From Collimonas fungivorans (GTDB lineage Bacteria > Pseudomonadota > Gammaproteobacteria > Burkholderiales > Burkholderiaceae_D): a stretch of 64,000 nucleotides of DNA. Location of the stretch: positions 1,798,001 through 1,862,000 of the forward strand of contig NZ_CP013232.1 in assembly GCF_001584145.1 (NCBI RefSeq), in the 5' to 3' direction. Positions 9,989 through 22,441 of this stretch are shown here, piece by piece; the first letter of the stretch is position 1, and each line of letters opens with the position of its first letter. A program made the position numbers and the translations under genes. The notes below the pieces were generated by a model. It was not told the origin of the DNA. It saw nothing but the letters and a program-made list of their open reading frames with translations, and did no database searches.

Positions 9989-12514
9989 ATGGATTCCAAT
10001 AATAGAAATTTTGGTGTGCCCGGTTTGTCCGATGACATAGGCAATGCAGCGTTTCTGACAGAGGCGGCCAAGTCCGATCTCCAAGGCGTCTCGAATGTTG
10101 CGCCAGTTGCTGTTCTTCAAGAGATTGCGCTCCCCTCGATTGACAGTATCCGTGACGCGGCCGGTACCGAAACCGGCAATGTGGGGAGCGGCGCCACCAT
10201 CGACGACGTGCGCCCTATTATTCAGGGACATGGCGGCGAGCCAGGCACAATCATCGAGATCCACGATCAAAAAGGCGAACTGGTAGCCTTGTCGCGGGTT
10301 GGCCCGCTTGGCGAGTGGAGCGCCAGGATCACTCCTGACCAGACGCTTGCGGCGGGCGAGCATGTGTTTACTGCGGTCACTGAGGGTGGTGTGGTGTCGG
10401 AACCGTTCACATTGAATGTGGATATTCCCGCTTCATCCAGGCCGACAATTGATGCGGTATTCGACAATGCGGGTGTGACCGGAGAAATTGCCAATGGCGA
10501 CACGACCGACGACCGTAATCCGATGCTGCGCGGTCATGGTGAACCTAACACATCGGTGGGGATTTATATCGATGGCGCGCTGGTTGAATATACATTGGTT
10601 GACGCGAATGGTTCTTGGGAATACAGCGTTAGAGACAATAACTCTCTGTCGTCGGGCGAGCACGAGTTCAAGGTAAGCGTCTTAGGCATTGCCTCTGAAC
10701 CATTTGTGTTGACAGTGGGTGATACTGAGACGGTCCTTAAGCCGGTGATCGATTCGGCGTTTGACGACGTCGGCGCCCCTGCTTATGTCGCCAACGGCGG
10801 CAATACCGACGACGCCACACCGTTCTTGCAAGGCCACGGCGCGCAGCCATTCGGCTTATTGTCCGTCTACGACGGCAGCACCCGCGTCGGCTATGCTTAT
10901 GCTGACGGTAATGGCAGCTGGAGCTTCGATGTGAAGAACGCGCTGGCATCGGGTGAGCACAGCTTCACGGTGGTGGAGGCAGGCGTTAGCTCCGATGCAT
11001 TCGTGCTGAACATCACAGCGGCGAACTTGCACAAGCCGGTGATCGACTCGGCGTTTGACGATTTCGGCAGCGTTGGCATTGTCGCCAATGGTAGCAATAC
11101 TGACGACGCGACACCGCTGCTGCAAGGCCATGGCGCGCAGCCATTCGGCTTACTGTCCGTCTACGACGGCAGCACCCGCGTCGGCTATGCGTATGCTGAC
11201 GGCAACGGCAACTGGAGCTTCGATGCGAAGCAGGCGCTGACGTCGGGCGAGCACAGCTTCACGGTGGTGGAGGCAGGCGTTAGCTCCGATGCATTCGTGC
11301 TGAACATCACAGCGCCGGACTCGCACAAGCCGGTGATCGACTCGGCGTTTGACGATTTTGGCACCATTGGTTATGTCGCCAACGGCGGCAATACCGACGA
11401 CGCCGCACCGTTCCTGCAAGGCCATGGCGCGCAGCCATTCGGCTTACTGTCTGTCTACGACGGCAGCACCCGCGTCGGCTATGCTTATGCTGACGGCAAT
11501 GGCAGCTGGAGCTTCGATGTGAAGAACGCGCTGGCGTCGGGTGAGCACGCTTTCACAGTGGTGGAGGCGGGCGTTAGCTCCGATGCATTCGTGCTGAACA
11601 TCACTGCGCCGGATGCGGCCAAGCTGGCGATCGATACGGTCATCGACAACGTTGGCACCGTGGAGGCTCTCATCAATGGCGCTACTACCGACGATGCGCG
11701 GCCATCGTTCCACGGTCATGGCGAACCCAATACCGATGTTTATCTTTTTGATCATGGCGTCTTTGCTGGATCTGGCAGGGTGGAGGCGGATGGCAGCTGG
11801 GTCTTGAATGTCGACCGTCCGCTTGCTTCAGGCGAGCATGAGTTCTCGGTAGGTAGCACTGACGCTAGCGGGACGTCCGAGCCGTTCCGCTTGACGGTAG
11901 AAAATGCGCCGGAAGCGCCAAGGCCTGTGATCGAATCGGCAATTGACGATGTCGGCGTAACTGGCGTGATCGGCAATGGCGACAGCACCGACGATGTCCA
12001 GCCGGTATTCCATGGCCATGCGGACGCTGATGCCAGCAGAATTGCGTTCTTTGACGACGGCAAGTACATCGGCGAGACGGCGGTGCGAGCTGACGGCAGC
12101 TGGACCTTCGAGCTGCTGGATGCAAACCAGAGCGTTGTGCTGCATCCAGGAGACCATTCGATTACCGCATCCACCGATGGCCTGGTGTTCTCCGATCCGT
12201 TTGTGCTACATGTGGTGGGTGCTGCGACTGCCGCCATGGGCGGGCAGGCTGTGGAAACAAGCGATGGCGCGGATGTTTCTGGCTTGTCGCTGTCCGATCT
12301 GCTGCAATCGGCCGCCGAGTTGTTTGCTGGCGAGGCGCAAATCTCGCCGTTCAGCGACACCGTGCATGCGCTTGACCTGTCGAGCGCCGGGTTCGGCGAC
12401 AGTGCGCAGGCAGGCTCGCAGTTCGTCGAAACTACTGGCGGCGTCAGCGCCGCTTTGCCGGCAGTGACGCCGACGGAGCTATGGCAGCAGGAAGCTGCAC
12501 AAGCTGTAGCGTAA
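9989..12514 (+). CDS. Large protein with bacterial Ig-like repeats
   Basis: 841 residues made almost entirely of about eight Ig-like repeats of roughly 95-98 residues. Each has the frame PxIDxxxDDxG...NGxxTDDxxPxxxGHG, then a Trp core (GSWSF/V) and GEHxFxV. Three central repeats are nearly identical in DNA. No signal peptide or membrane segment is seen. The C-terminal tail (LSDLLQSAAELF ... ELWQQEAAQAVA) resembles that of the following paralogue, so the tail may be a secretion or anchoring determinant (inference). Such repeats are typical of surface adhesins and biofilm proteins. No transporter gene lies nearby. RBS GGTGAGG supports the ATG at 9989. Confidence 0.8.
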   Translation: MDSNNRNFGVPGLSDDIGNAAFLTEAAKSDLQGVSNVAPVAVLQEIALPSIDSIRDAAGTETGNVGSGATIDDVRPIIQGHGGEPGTIIEIHDQKGELVALSRVGPLGEWSARITPDQTLAAGEHVFTAVTEGGVVSEPFTLNVDIPASSRPTIDAVFDNAGVTGEIANGDTTDDRNPMLRGHGEPNTSVGIYIDGALVEYTLVDANGSWEYSVRDNNSLSSGEHEFKVSVLGIASEPFVLTVGDTETVLKPVIDSAFDDVGAPAYVANGGNTDDATPFLQGHGAQPFGLLSVYDGSTRVGYAYADGNGSWSFDVKNALASGEHSFTVVEAGVSSDAFVLNITAANLHKPVIDSAFDDFGSVGIVANGSNTDDATPLLQGHGAQPFGLLSVYDGSTRVGYAYADGNGNWSFDAKQALTSGEHSFTVVEAGVSSDAFVLNITAPDSHKPVIDSAFDDFGTIGYVANGGNTDDAAPFLQGHGAQPFGLLSVYDGSTRVGYAYADGNGSWSFDVKNALASGEHAFTVVEAGVSSDAFVLNITAPDAAKLAIDTVIDNVGTVEALINGATTDDARPSFHGHGEPNTDVYLFDHGVFAGSGRVEADGSWVLNVDRPLASGEHEFSVGSTDASGTSEPFRLTVENAPEAPRPVIESAIDDVGVTGVIGNGDSTDDVQPVFHGHADADASRIAFFDDGKYIGETAVRADGSWTFELLDANQSVVLHPGDHSITASTDGLVFSDPFVLHVVGAATAAMGGQAVETSDGADVSGLSLSDLLQSAAELFAGEAQISPFSDTVHALDLSSAGFGDSAQAGSQFVETTGGVSAALPAVTPTELWQQEAAQAVA
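10739..11620 (+). repeat. Three tandem 294-bp repeats encoding Ig-like domains
   Basis: Units begin at 10739, 11033 and 11327, each starting AAGCC(G)GTGATCGA, exactly 294 bp (98 codons) apart. The next, diverged unit begins at 11621. The three units differ at only scattered bases, while flanking repeats in the same gene are much more diverged. That points to recent unequal duplication or gene conversion. Confidence 0.9.
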
Positions 12515-12761
12515 GCTGGTAGCAACCCCGGCCGTCCTGCAATGGGACCGTCGGGATTGTTCAGGTCATCTATCCATCGGCAGGTAGGCCCTGAGCAAGT
12601 TTTTCCCGTTTGCCTGACTGATTTTTCCTATTCTGACGGGGTCATGCTCCTTTATCTATTTCAATTGCAATAAGTGCAATAAAATGGATTGTTGTTATCG
12701 TTTTCCCATTTTTGTCGAGTATATTTTCTCTTGATCTTAGCCTAGGGAGCAATGAGATTTA

Positions 12762-14299
12762 ATGAGTTCCAATAAAAAGAAGTCTGGCGCATGGATCGAG
12801 CTGGATGAATTTGGCCCCGCAGTTTCCATGGCCGATGCAGTAAGGTCCGATGCGCAAAGTCCGGCCAATGACATGTTCGCTGCGGTTGACGGCGTGGCTG
12901 CCAGATCCGCGTCAGTGCCGGCTGACAGTGTTCATAGGGATGCCGAACTTGAGGTAGCCCCGGTGAGCCGGCTGGCTGCTATCGACCATCCCCCTCCATT
13001 ACCGTCTAATGTTGCTGCCCAAATCCTGGACAATGGCACGCTGATGAGTTCGGCTTATGTCGACCAGGCCGGCGGCTGGGAGCCACAATGGCTCCGCCCG
13101 GCTCGCCTACAGCAGTCGAGCTGGTAGAGAACGCGGCATTACCCGATATTACCGACCAGACGCTGTCCGAACCTCTCCCGGATCCGGAGCTTCCCGGCTT
13201 GCCGCCGCCTGTGATCGCGCTGGCGCTTGACGATTTCGGCAGAACCGGAGTCGTCGCCAACGGCGGCGCTACGGATGATGTAACGCCGGTGCTCAGCGGC
13301 CAGGGCGCGCCGTTGGCCCAGCTGATGATCTTCGACAATGGCATCTATCTTGGGCAGGCCACGGCAGGCCAGGACGGCCAATGGCGGTTTAATGTGATCG
13401 AACCGTTGACGCAAGGCGAGCACGTGTTCACTGTGGCCAGCGCGGGTGTGACGTCGGCACCGTTCGCGCTGACGATAGGCGCTCCGGACTCAGCCAGGCC
13501 GATGATCGATCAAGTGCTGGACAACATCGGCGCAACGGCACAGCTGGCCAGCGGCGACACGACCGACGATGCGCGCCCGGCCTTCCATGGCAGCGGCGAG
13601 CCCGGCACGCTGCTTGAACTCTACGACAACGGGGCGCTGGTCGGTAGCCTGCCGGTGGGCCTGGACGGCCGCTGGAGTTACACCGATCACTTCGACCGGC
13701 TTAGCCCGGGGGAGCATGTATTCACCCTGGTCGGCGCCGGCGTGGCCTCTGAACCGTTTGTGCTGCATGTGGCGAATGTCCCTGCGGCGCCGGTGCCGGT
13801 GATCGACAGCCTTGTCGGCCAGGCAGGAGACATCTCCAGCGGCGCCGTGACGGACGACAATCGCCCTGTGTTCAACGGTCGTGGCGAGCCGGATGCGCTG
13901 GTGCGGCTATACGATGGCGAACTGTATCTAGGCGCGGCCATTGCCGATGAAAACGGCAACTGGACGTTCCGGCCGGGAGAGCATGCGCCGTTGAGCGATG
14001 GCGCGCATGTATTCACCGCGGCTACCGGTGGCGACAGTTCAGCGCTGTTTGTGTTGCATATCGCTACTTCTACAGCAGGAGGGGAGGCGCTTGCCTTGCT
14101 GGCAGCTGAAGAGGGACTTGGTAGTTTGGTGTTGGCTGACCTGCTGCAACCCCCGGCAAAGGAATTGTTGGCGGACCAGAAGAGCGGCGATGTTGTAGAT
14201 ACTTGCTTCGTCAAAAACGCAATCGCCGATGGTGTGGTTTTGCCGGTAGCGATGCCGGCGGAGCTATGGCTGCAAGATGCTGCACCAGCCATAACATAG
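12762..14299 (+). pseudogene. Second Ig-like repeat protein, interrupted by a frameshift
   Basis: Paralogue of the gene at 9989. Reading one (12762-13127) starts MSSNKKKSGAWIELDEFGP and ends early. Reading two (from about 13088) carries four Ig-like repeats and the shared C-terminal tail (AELWLQDAAPAIT). The frames differ by one missing base. Restoring a G in the GGG at 13078-13080 would join them as ...GGWGATMAPPGSP, resembling the EWSARITP strand of the first paralogue. A chance GGGAG lies 5 bp before the ATG at 13088, so the second part could be translated alone. Either true decay or a sequencing error. Confidence 0.7.
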
Positions 14300-14355
14300 C
14301 GCCGACAGATTTTTTGCCCACGCTGAATTTTCTCCTCGGATAATCGATGCCCCGC

Positions 14356-14373
14356 GTGGGCACAGGTGCCCAC
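14356..14373. repeat. Short perfect inverted repeat (GTGGGCAC/GTGCCCAC)
   Basis: Two 8-bp arms (14356-14363 and 14366-14373) separated by AG, followed by CCTACCAAGG. It lies in the gap between the converging Ig-like gene and ppsR. It looks like a REP-type dispersed palindrome, but only one copy is present here, so this is inference. It could also act as an mRNA 3' hairpin. Confidence 0.45.
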
Positions 14374-14407
14374 CCTACCAAGGCCTGCAATCGGCCCTGT
14401 CGGATCG

Positions 14408-15256
14408 CTAGAATGTCCGTATATCCGGCTTGATATCCTGCAGAATCGTCGCCGCGATTTCTTCGATCGACTTGGTGGTCGACGACATCCAGCGTATCCC
14501 TTCGCGCCGCATGATCTTTTCCGCTTCGTTCACTTCATAACGGCAGTTCGCCAGCGCCGCATATTTGCTGCCAGGGCGGCGTTCGTTGCGGATTTCCGAC
14601 AGGCGGTCGGCGGCAATGGTCAGGCCGAAAATCTTTTGCTTGAACGGTAGCAGCCCGCTCGGCAGTTTGTCGCGTTCGAAATCTTCCGGAATCAGGGGGT
14701 AGTTGGCGGCCTTGACGCCGAACTGCATCGCCAGGTAGAGGCTGGTCGGGGTCTTGCCGGAACGCGAGACGCCGACCAGGATCACATCGGCGTCGGCCAG
14801 GTTCTTGTGCGACTGGCCGTCGTCATGCGCCAGCGAGAAATTGATGGCTTCGATACGGTTCTTGTATTCGTCGGTATTGGCCGTGTTGTGGGTGCGGCCG
14901 ATGGTATGGGTGGACTTGACGCCCAGTTCCCTTTCCAGCGGTTCTACAAAAGTCTGGAACAGGTCCATGTGCATGGCCTTGGCCTGCTGGATCACTTTCG
15001 ACAGGTCGGCCTTGACCAGCGTCGAAAACACGATCGGCAGCTTGCCGTCCGCCACGCATGCCTCGTTGATCTTGCGGGTGGCGTCGTAGGCTTTGTCCAG
15101 GGTGTCGATGAACGGCAGGCGCACTTGCTTGAAGCGCAGCTCGAACTGGGTCAGCACCGAGTGGCCGAAGGTCTCGGCGGTGATGCCGGTGCCGTCGGAA
15201 ACGAAGAATACGGTGCGATTGGCTGGGACCAGCGGGGCGGGAGCGGCATCTAGCAT
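14408..15256 (-). CDS. ppsR: PEP synthase regulatory protein (bifunctional kinase/pyrophosphorylase)
   Basis: DUF299-family protein that inactivates PEP synthase by ADP-dependent phosphorylation and reactivates it by Pi-dependent phosphorolysis. The N-terminus shows the family block [22 protein letters not shown]-loop [16 protein letters not shown] lies near residues 155-170. The ATG at 15256 gives 282 residues, close to the usual 270-280; a longer in-frame start at 15304 adds a hydrophobic stretch not expected in the family. It is divergent from its target ppsA across a 262-bp shared promoter region, which strongly supports the assignment. Confidence 0.95.
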   Translation of the reverse strand: MLDAAPAPLVPANRTVFFVSDGTGITAETFGHSVLTQFELRFKQVRLPFIDTLDKAYDATRKINEACVADGKLPIVFSTLVKADLSKVIQQAKAMHMDLFQTFVEPLERELGVKSTHTIGRTHNTANTDEYKNRIEAINFSLAHDDGQSHKNLADADVILVGVSRSGKTPTSLYLAMQFGVKAANYPLIPEDFERDKLPSGLLPFKQKIFGLTIAADRLSEIRNERRPGSKYAALANCRYEVNEAEKIMRREGIRWMSSTTKSIEEIAATILQDIKPDIRTF

Positions 15257-15518
15257 AATGTTGTCGAAAATAAAGTAAAAAATAAAAAGCCAGGCGCTGC
15301 CCAAGGACCGCGCAAGCGCCGCAGCGCCGCCGAAACTTTTAACCGAGTACCGACTCTAGCTTACAGGCCGTTGCATACTGCCATGTGCGCCTGTGAACGC
15401 TAAATTGGCATAAAATGGCAGCCAACCGAATATTTAAGCTACCTGACGAAGAATAACAAAAAGCCAAGGGCGGCGAAGGCAATTGTGAAGATTTCTTATC
15501 ATCAAACTAGAGGTTGTT

Positions 15519-17945
<2,427 letters not shown>

Positions 17946-17983
17946 AGTTGATACACGGGACGATGATTCGTCCTGGTCATAAG

Positions 17984-18010
17984 AAACGCGAGCCCTGGGC
18001 TCGCGTTTTT
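17984..18010. terminator. Intrinsic terminator after ppsA
   Basis: CGCGAGCCC (17987-17995) pairs with GGGCTCGCG (17997-18005), with a minimal loop once the inner pairs open. A T-run follows (18006-18010) and an A-run precedes. With A on one side and T on the other it can serve both ppsA and the minus-strand TPR gene ending at 18021. Confidence 0.85.
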
Positions 18011-18020
18011 ATTTTCAGGG

Positions 18021-19793
18021 TCAGATGCTAGCCTGGTTGTCTAGCAAGACATGTAAGGATTCGGCTACGCGCAGTATCGGACTTTGCCAGTCACCGGCCT
18101 GTTTTTGCCGGAACAACCTTGCACTCGGATACCACGGGCTATCCTCGCGATCCAGCAGCCAGCGCCAGTCCGGCACCCAAGGCAGCAGGATCCAGACCGG
18201 CACTCCCAAGGCGCCGCTCAGATGGGCGACGGAGGTGTCGACGCTGATGACCAGGTCGAGATTGGCAATGATCGCTGCCGTGTCGTCGAAACCGCCAATG
18301 TCGTGGGCGACCAGCTGCAGTCTTGGCGTTTGCTGCACATAGGCGTGATCCGAAGCCCTGATGTCTTTCTGCACCAGGAAAAAATCCACGCCATCCAGTT
18401 GCAGCAGCGGTGCGAATTCCTGCAGCGGCATGGAGCGCCTGTGATCGTTGGTATTGCCTGCGTTGCCTGAGCCGACCAGGCCGATTTTCAGTTTGCCGCC
18501 GGCGAAATCCTGGCGTTTTCTCCAGCTTTCTTTTTTCCTCGCATCGGCTGTGAAATAAGAGGGCGGGGCCGGGATGGTCGCCAGCTCGGTCTTGAACACC
18601 AGCGGCAGGCTCATCAACGGCGTCTGGCAGTCGACCGGCGCGAACACTTCACCGATGGCGATCACCTGGAAATCCCCCATTGTCTGGGCGATTGCTTTCA
18701 GCGCAGGATCGACCTCCAGCACTACCTCGGCCCCTAGAGCCGCGACCAGGACGGCGTAGCGGCAAAACTGGATAGTGTCGCCCAAGCCCTGTTCCGACCA
18801 TAACAAGATGCGCTTGCCGCCGATGGCTTGCTGGCCCAGCCACAGGGGAATTCCGGTATGGCGCGGAAAATCCGCATTGCCTTTTTTCCATCGGTATTCA
18901 TAGCTCTGCCAGCCGGCCTCGAACTGCCCCAGCACCAGTTGCGACAGCGACTGATTCGACAGCGCATCCGCGTAGCCGGCCTGCAGGCCGATGGCGCGCT
19001 GGTAGCTGTCGAGCGCTTGCTGGTGGCCGTTCATGCGGCTCAGGGTCAGGCCGTGGTCGCCCCATGCTTCGGCGTTGCCGGGCGCCAGCGCCAGGCCGGT
19101 TTCATTGTCGCTCAGGGATTCGGCATAGCGTTCCAGCTTGTGCAGGATGACCGCGCGGTCGAGCCAGTAGGCAGCGGTTTTCGGCGCCAGTGCGAGGGCG
19201 CGGTCGAGGCTGGCAAGGGCGTCGGCATAACGCTCCAGCTTGTCCAGCGCCAGGCTTTTTTTATACCAGCTGTCGGCCATGGCCGGCTGCAGCGCCAGCG
19301 CGCGGTCGAAATGAACCAGCGCTTCTTCATGCTGCTGCAACTGATACAGCAGGGCGCCCTTGTGGGCCCAGCCGTCGGCGTAGTCGGGCCATGCGGACAG
19401 CGTCTGTTCGATGCAGTCCAGCGCTTCCTGGCGGCGCTGCAGGCTGAGCAGGGTCACGGCCTTGGCCAGCAGGATCTCGGGCTTGACATATCCCAAGGCG
19501 ATGATTTTTTCATAAGCGCGCAGTGCGGCTTCGAACTGGCCTGATTCAAACTGTACCCGGGCCAGCTTGTAGTGCAGCGAGACATTCTTGCCGTCCAGCG
19601 CCAGCGCTTGCCCGAACAGCTGCGCCGCTTCGTTGCGCTGGCCGGTGGCGGCGCAGATGACGCCGAGGATATGCAGGGCGTCGAAGTTCTGCGGCTGGTT
19701 CTTCAGGATGTCCTTGAGCGAGCGTTCGGCATGGCCGGCATTTCCGTTCTGGAAATCCTTGTATGCTTGCTGGATAAGTTGAATCGTATTCAT
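18021..19793 (-). CDS. TPR-repeat protein with C-terminal glycosyltransferase-like domain
   Basis: 590 residues. The first about 300 form eight or more tetratricopeptide repeats (AxxxYxxALALxPxxAxAW pattern), a protein-protein interaction scaffold. The second half (about 310-590) contains GKRILLWSEQGLGDTIQFCRY and a late block DLVISVDTSVAHLSGALGVPVWILLPWVPDWRWL. These blocks recur in TPR proteins with a GT-B/heptosyltransferase-like domain, often linked to flagellin or surface glycosylation. The ATG at 19793 fits better than one 20 codons upstream. The acceptor substrate is unknown. It stands alone, convergent with ppsA. Confidence 0.82.
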   Translation of the reverse strand: MNTIQLIQQAYKDFQNGNAGHAERSLKDILKNQPQNFDALHILGVICAATGQRNEAAQLFGQALALDGKNVSLHYKLARVQFESGQFEAALRAYEKIIALGYVKPEILLAKAVTLLSLQRRQEALDCIEQTLSAWPDYADGWAHKGALLYQLQQHEEALVHFDRALALQPAMADSWYKKSLALDKLERYADALASLDRALALAPKTAAYWLDRAVILHKLERYAESLSDNETGLALAPGNAEAWGDHGLTLSRMNGHQQALDSYQRAIGLQAGYADALSNQSLSQLVLGQFEAGWQSYEYRWKKGNADFPRHTGIPLWLGQQAIGGKRILLWSEQGLGDTIQFCRYAVLVAALGAEVVLEVDPALKAIAQTMGDFQVIAIGEVFAPVDCQTPLMSLPLVFKTELATIPAPPSYFTADARKKESWRKRQDFAGGKLKIGLVGSGNAGNTNDHRRSMPLQEFAPLLQLDGVDFFLVQKDIRASDHAYVQQTPRLQLVAHDIGGFDDTAAIIANLDLVISVDTSVAHLSGALGVPVWILLPWVPDWRWLLDREDSPWYPSARLFRQKQAGDWQSPILRVAESLHVLLDNQASI

Positions 19794-19965
19794 GTGTGGC
19801 GGGTTGAGAGCGGCTTTGGCCGAGGGCAATTCGTGGAAAAGGGAGCATAGCACCGGATTGGAGAGCCATCATCTTTGGCGGCGCCAACGAAATCTGGTGT
19901 GAGTTATTGTAACTTCAGTTGTCAGATGGATTACACTGTGTGTTCTACATAACGGAGAGGGTCAT

Positions 19966-20418
19966 ATGGCCGGATGGGTGATGTGGATGTTGGCGGCTGG
20001 TTTGCTGGTGGTGATGGAACTGTTCACTACGACCTTGTATTTGCTGATGGTGGCGATTGGCCTTGCCGTGGGCGGCGTCGCCGCGCTGATCGGGTGGGGC
20101 GTGGAATGGCAGTTGCTGGTTGCCGCCGTGGTGGCCCTGGTTGCCACTTACCTTTTGCGGCGGAGCAAATTCGGCCGCCGCACCAAGGTCCAGGCTGAGC
20201 GCGACCCGAATGTCAATCTCGACATCGGGCAATCGATCACGGTCGAACAATGGCAGCAGGATGCCGGGGCGGCCGGTTATACGGCGCGCGTCAAGTATCG
20301 CGGCGCGATGTGGGATGTCGAACTGGCGCCGACGGCAAATGCGGATGGGGGGCTGTTTTTCATTCAGGAAATACGCGGCAGCCGGCTAATTGTCGGCAAC
20401 AGCCCGGGCCAGCACTGA
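19966..20418 (+). CDS. NfeD-family membrane protein
   Basis: 150 residues: two or three hydrophobic helices (residues 1-65; WMLAAGLLVVMELF, LLVAAVVALVATYLL), then a basic linker and a soluble C-terminal OB-fold-like domain (LDIGQSITVEQW...YRGAMWDVEL). This is the short NfeD1b-type architecture. NfeD proteins are partners of SPFH proteins in membrane microdomains, and here the gene sits directly before one, separated by 63 bp. GGAGAGGG lies upstream of the ATG. Confidence 0.88.
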   Translation: MAGWVMWMLAAGLLVVMELFTTTLYLLMVAIGLAVGGVAALIGWGVEWQLLVAAVVALVATYLLRRSKFGRRTKVQAERDPNVNLDIGQSITVEQWQQDAGAAGYTARVKYRGAMWDVELAPTANADGGLFFIQEIRGSRLIVGNSPGQH

Positions 20419-20481
20419 TCGGCCTCGGCTTTCGCCGTTGCGTGGCGAATGACTCTGTTTCAATTCATAAGGAAAAAAATC

Positions 20482-21399
20482 ATGTTCGGAAGCGTCTCGT
20501 TAGTCCTGCTGGTGATAGTCATTATCTTTATCGCCAAAACGATCAAAGTGGTACCGCAGCAGCATGCGTGGGTGGTAGAACGCCTGGGCAAGTACCATGC
20601 AACTCTGGGGCCGGGGCTGAGCATCGTGGTGCCGTTCATCGACCGCGTCGCCTACAAGCACATCCTGAAGGAAATCCCGCTGGATGTGCCGCCGCAGGTT
20701 TGCATCACCCGCGACAACACCCAGTTGCAGGTGGACGGCATCCTGTATTTCCAGATTACCGACCCGATGCGCGCTTCTTACGGTTCGTCCAACTACATTG
20801 CCGCGATCACGCAACTGGCGCAGACCACCTTGCGTTCGGTGATCGGCAAGATGGAACTGGACAAGACTTTCGAAGAGCGCGATCACATCAACACCACGAT
20901 CGTTAACGCGATTGACGAATCGGCCGCCAACTGGGGTGTCAAGGTGCTGCGTTATGAAATCAAGGACCTGACGCCGCCGAAGGAAATCCTGCATGCGATG
21001 CAGGCGCAGATTACCGCCGAACGCGAGAAGCGGGCGCTGATCGCCGCTTCTGAGGGCCGCAAGCAGGAGCAGATCAATATCGCGACCGGTGAACGCGAAG
21101 CGTCGATCGCCAAATCCGAAGGCGAGAAGCAGGCGTCCATCAACCGTGCCCAGGGTCAGGCCGCGGCGATCTTGTCGATTGCCGAAGCCAGCGCCGAGGC
21201 TATCCGCAAGACTGCGGCTGCGATCCAGTCGCCAGGCGGTTCGGATGCCGTCAACCTGAAAGTGGCTGAGCAATATGTGGCGGCCTTCGGGCAATTGGCG
21301 AAGACCAATAATTCGATCATCGTGCCGGCCAATCTGGGCGATATCAGCGGCTTGATTGCTACGGCGCTGCAAGTGGTCAAATCCCAGACCAAGTCTTAA
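20482..21399 (+). CDS. qmcA: SPFH/band-7 (stomatin-like) membrane protein, QmcA type
   Basis: 305 residues. An N-terminal transmembrane segment (FGSVSLVLLVIVIIFIAKTI) is followed by the band-7/SPFH domain (about 25-190; VPQQHAWVVERLGKY, RDNTQLQVDGILYFQ). A long alanine/glutamate-rich helix (RKQEQINIATGEREASIAKSEGEKQASINRAQGQAA region) is the oligomerisation coiled coil. The ATG at 20482, preceded by AAGGAAAA, is preferred to one 11 codons upstream. Paired with NfeD, it probably scaffolds inner-membrane protein quality control; the precise client is unknown. Confidence 0.9.
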   Translation: MFGSVSLVLLVIVIIFIAKTIKVVPQQHAWVVERLGKYHATLGPGLSIVVPFIDRVAYKHILKEIPLDVPPQVCITRDNTQLQVDGILYFQITDPMRASYGSSNYIAAITQLAQTTLRSVIGKMELDKTFEERDHINTTIVNAIDESAANWGVKVLRYEIKDLTPPKEILHAMQAQITAEREKRALIAASEGRKQEQINIATGEREASIAKSEGEKQASINRAQGQAAAILSIAEASAEAIRKTAAAIQSPGGSDAVNLKVAEQYVAAFGQLAKTNNSIIVPANLGDISGLIATALQVVKSQTKS

Positions 21400-21410
21400 T
21401 CGGCGACAGA

Positions 21411-21458
21411 AAAAAGGGCGGGCCGGCGAAATGCATGTTTCGCCGGCCCGCCCTTTTT
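21411..21458. terminator. Strong bidirectional terminator between qmcA and smpB
   Basis: A long perfect hairpin: GGGCGGGCCGGCGAAA pairs with TTTCGCCGGCCCGCCC around a TGCATG loop, flanked by AAAAA on the left and TTTTT on the right. It terminates both qmcA (+) and smpB (-). Confidence 0.95.
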
Positions 21459-21483
21459 GTTGGTGTCGCTTATTGGCGTCGCT

Positions 21484-21933
21484 TCAACGCCGGTGCTGTT
21501 TCATCGCAGCCTGGACTTCCCGTTCGCCGTCGCGTTGCCGCTCGGTGTCGCGCTTGTCATGCTGTTTTTTTCCCTTGGCCAGGCCGATTTCGCATTTGAT
21601 GCGGCCGCGCAGGTAGTGCAGGTTGATCGGCACCAGCGTGTAACCGGAGCGTTCGACCTTGACGATCAGTTTCTTGATTTCCTCGGCGTGCAGCAGCAGC
21701 TTGCGGGTGCGCACCGCTTCCGGATGGACGTGGCTGGAGGCGCTGAGCAGGGCGCTGATATGGGCGCCGAACAGGTAAATTTCGCCGTTGCGGACGATGA
21801 CGTAGGCTTCTTTCAGGTTGGCGCGTCCGGCGCGGATGGACTTCACTTCCCAGCCATGCAGCTCCATGCCGGCCTCGAAACGCTCTTCGATGAAGTAGTC
21901 GTGGAAGACTTTTTTGTTGTCAATAATGCTCAT
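21484..21933 (-). CDS. smpB: SsrA-binding protein SmpB
   Basis: tmRNA partner in trans-translation, rescuing stalled ribosomes. The 149-residue protein contains the conserved [22 protein letters not shown], the tmRNA-binding beta-barrel motifs ([48 protein letters not shown]) and a basic unstructured tail. The gene is divergent from ratA across 67 bp, the usual arrangement in beta- and gamma-proteobacteria. Confidence 0.97.
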   Translation of the reverse strand: MSIIDNKKVFHDYFIEERFEAGMELHGWEVKSIRAGRANLKEAYVIVRNGEIYLFGAHISALLSASSHVHPEAVRTRKLLLHAEEIKKLIVKVERSGYTLVPINLHYLRGRIKCEIGLAKGKKQHDKRDTERQRDGEREVQAAMKQHRR

Positions 21934-22000
21934 GTATTAGGAAAATCGCGCAGGTCGGTTAAAATTTCAAGTTGTGATTCTATCAAACGGTTGATATTCA

Positions 22001-22441
22001 ATGGCAGTAGTGCATAAAACGGTTCTTTTGGGATATAGCGCTGAACAGATGTTTGCGCTGGTCGACCGGGTCGAAGACTACCCGCAATTCCTGCCGTGGT
22101 GCGGCGGGGTGGATGTGCGTGAACGCGATGCCGGCAAGCTGGTGGCGACGCTGAATATACATTACCACGGCATCAAGCAATCGTTTACTACGGAAAACAC
22201 CAACACGCCGCCCACCAACATGCAGATGCGGCTGGTGGAGGGGCCTTTCAAGCAGCTCGACGGCAACTGGAACTTCAAGGCGCTGCGGGCCGACGCCTGC
22301 AAGATCGAATTCGACCTGCACTACGAATTCTCCAACCGCATCCTGGAAAAGCTGATCGGGCCGGTATTCAGCATGATCGCCAACAGTTTTGTCGATTCCT
22401 TCTGCAAACGCGCCGATGCGGTGTACGGCCGCCATGACTGA
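22001..22441 (+). CDS. ratA: RatA/Coq10-family START-domain protein
   Basis: 146 residues of the START/Coq10 fold with the family pattern SAEQMFALVDRVEDYPQFLPWC near the start and FSNRILEKLIGPVFSMIANSFVDSFCKRA at the end. In E. coli RatA was described as a toxin blocking 50S association, but members are also ubiquinone-binding chaperones; which applies here cannot be decided. The stop overlaps the rnfH start (ATGACTGA), so the two are translated together. Confidence 0.92.
   Translation: MAVVHKTVLLGYSAEQMFALVDRVEDYPQFLPWCGGVDVRERDAGKLVATLNIHYHGIKQSFTTENTNTPPTNMQMRLVEGPFKQLDGNWNFKALRADACKIEFDLHYEFSNRILEKLIGPVFSMIANSFVDSFCKRADAVYGRHD

Noticed and set aside
13088..14299. Independent gene starting at the ATG at 13088 with a GGGAG ribosome-binding site
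   Set aside because: Possible, but the 12762-13127 reading lacks any end-like feature and joins the Ig strand pattern when one base is restored, so a single frameshifted gene is more economical.
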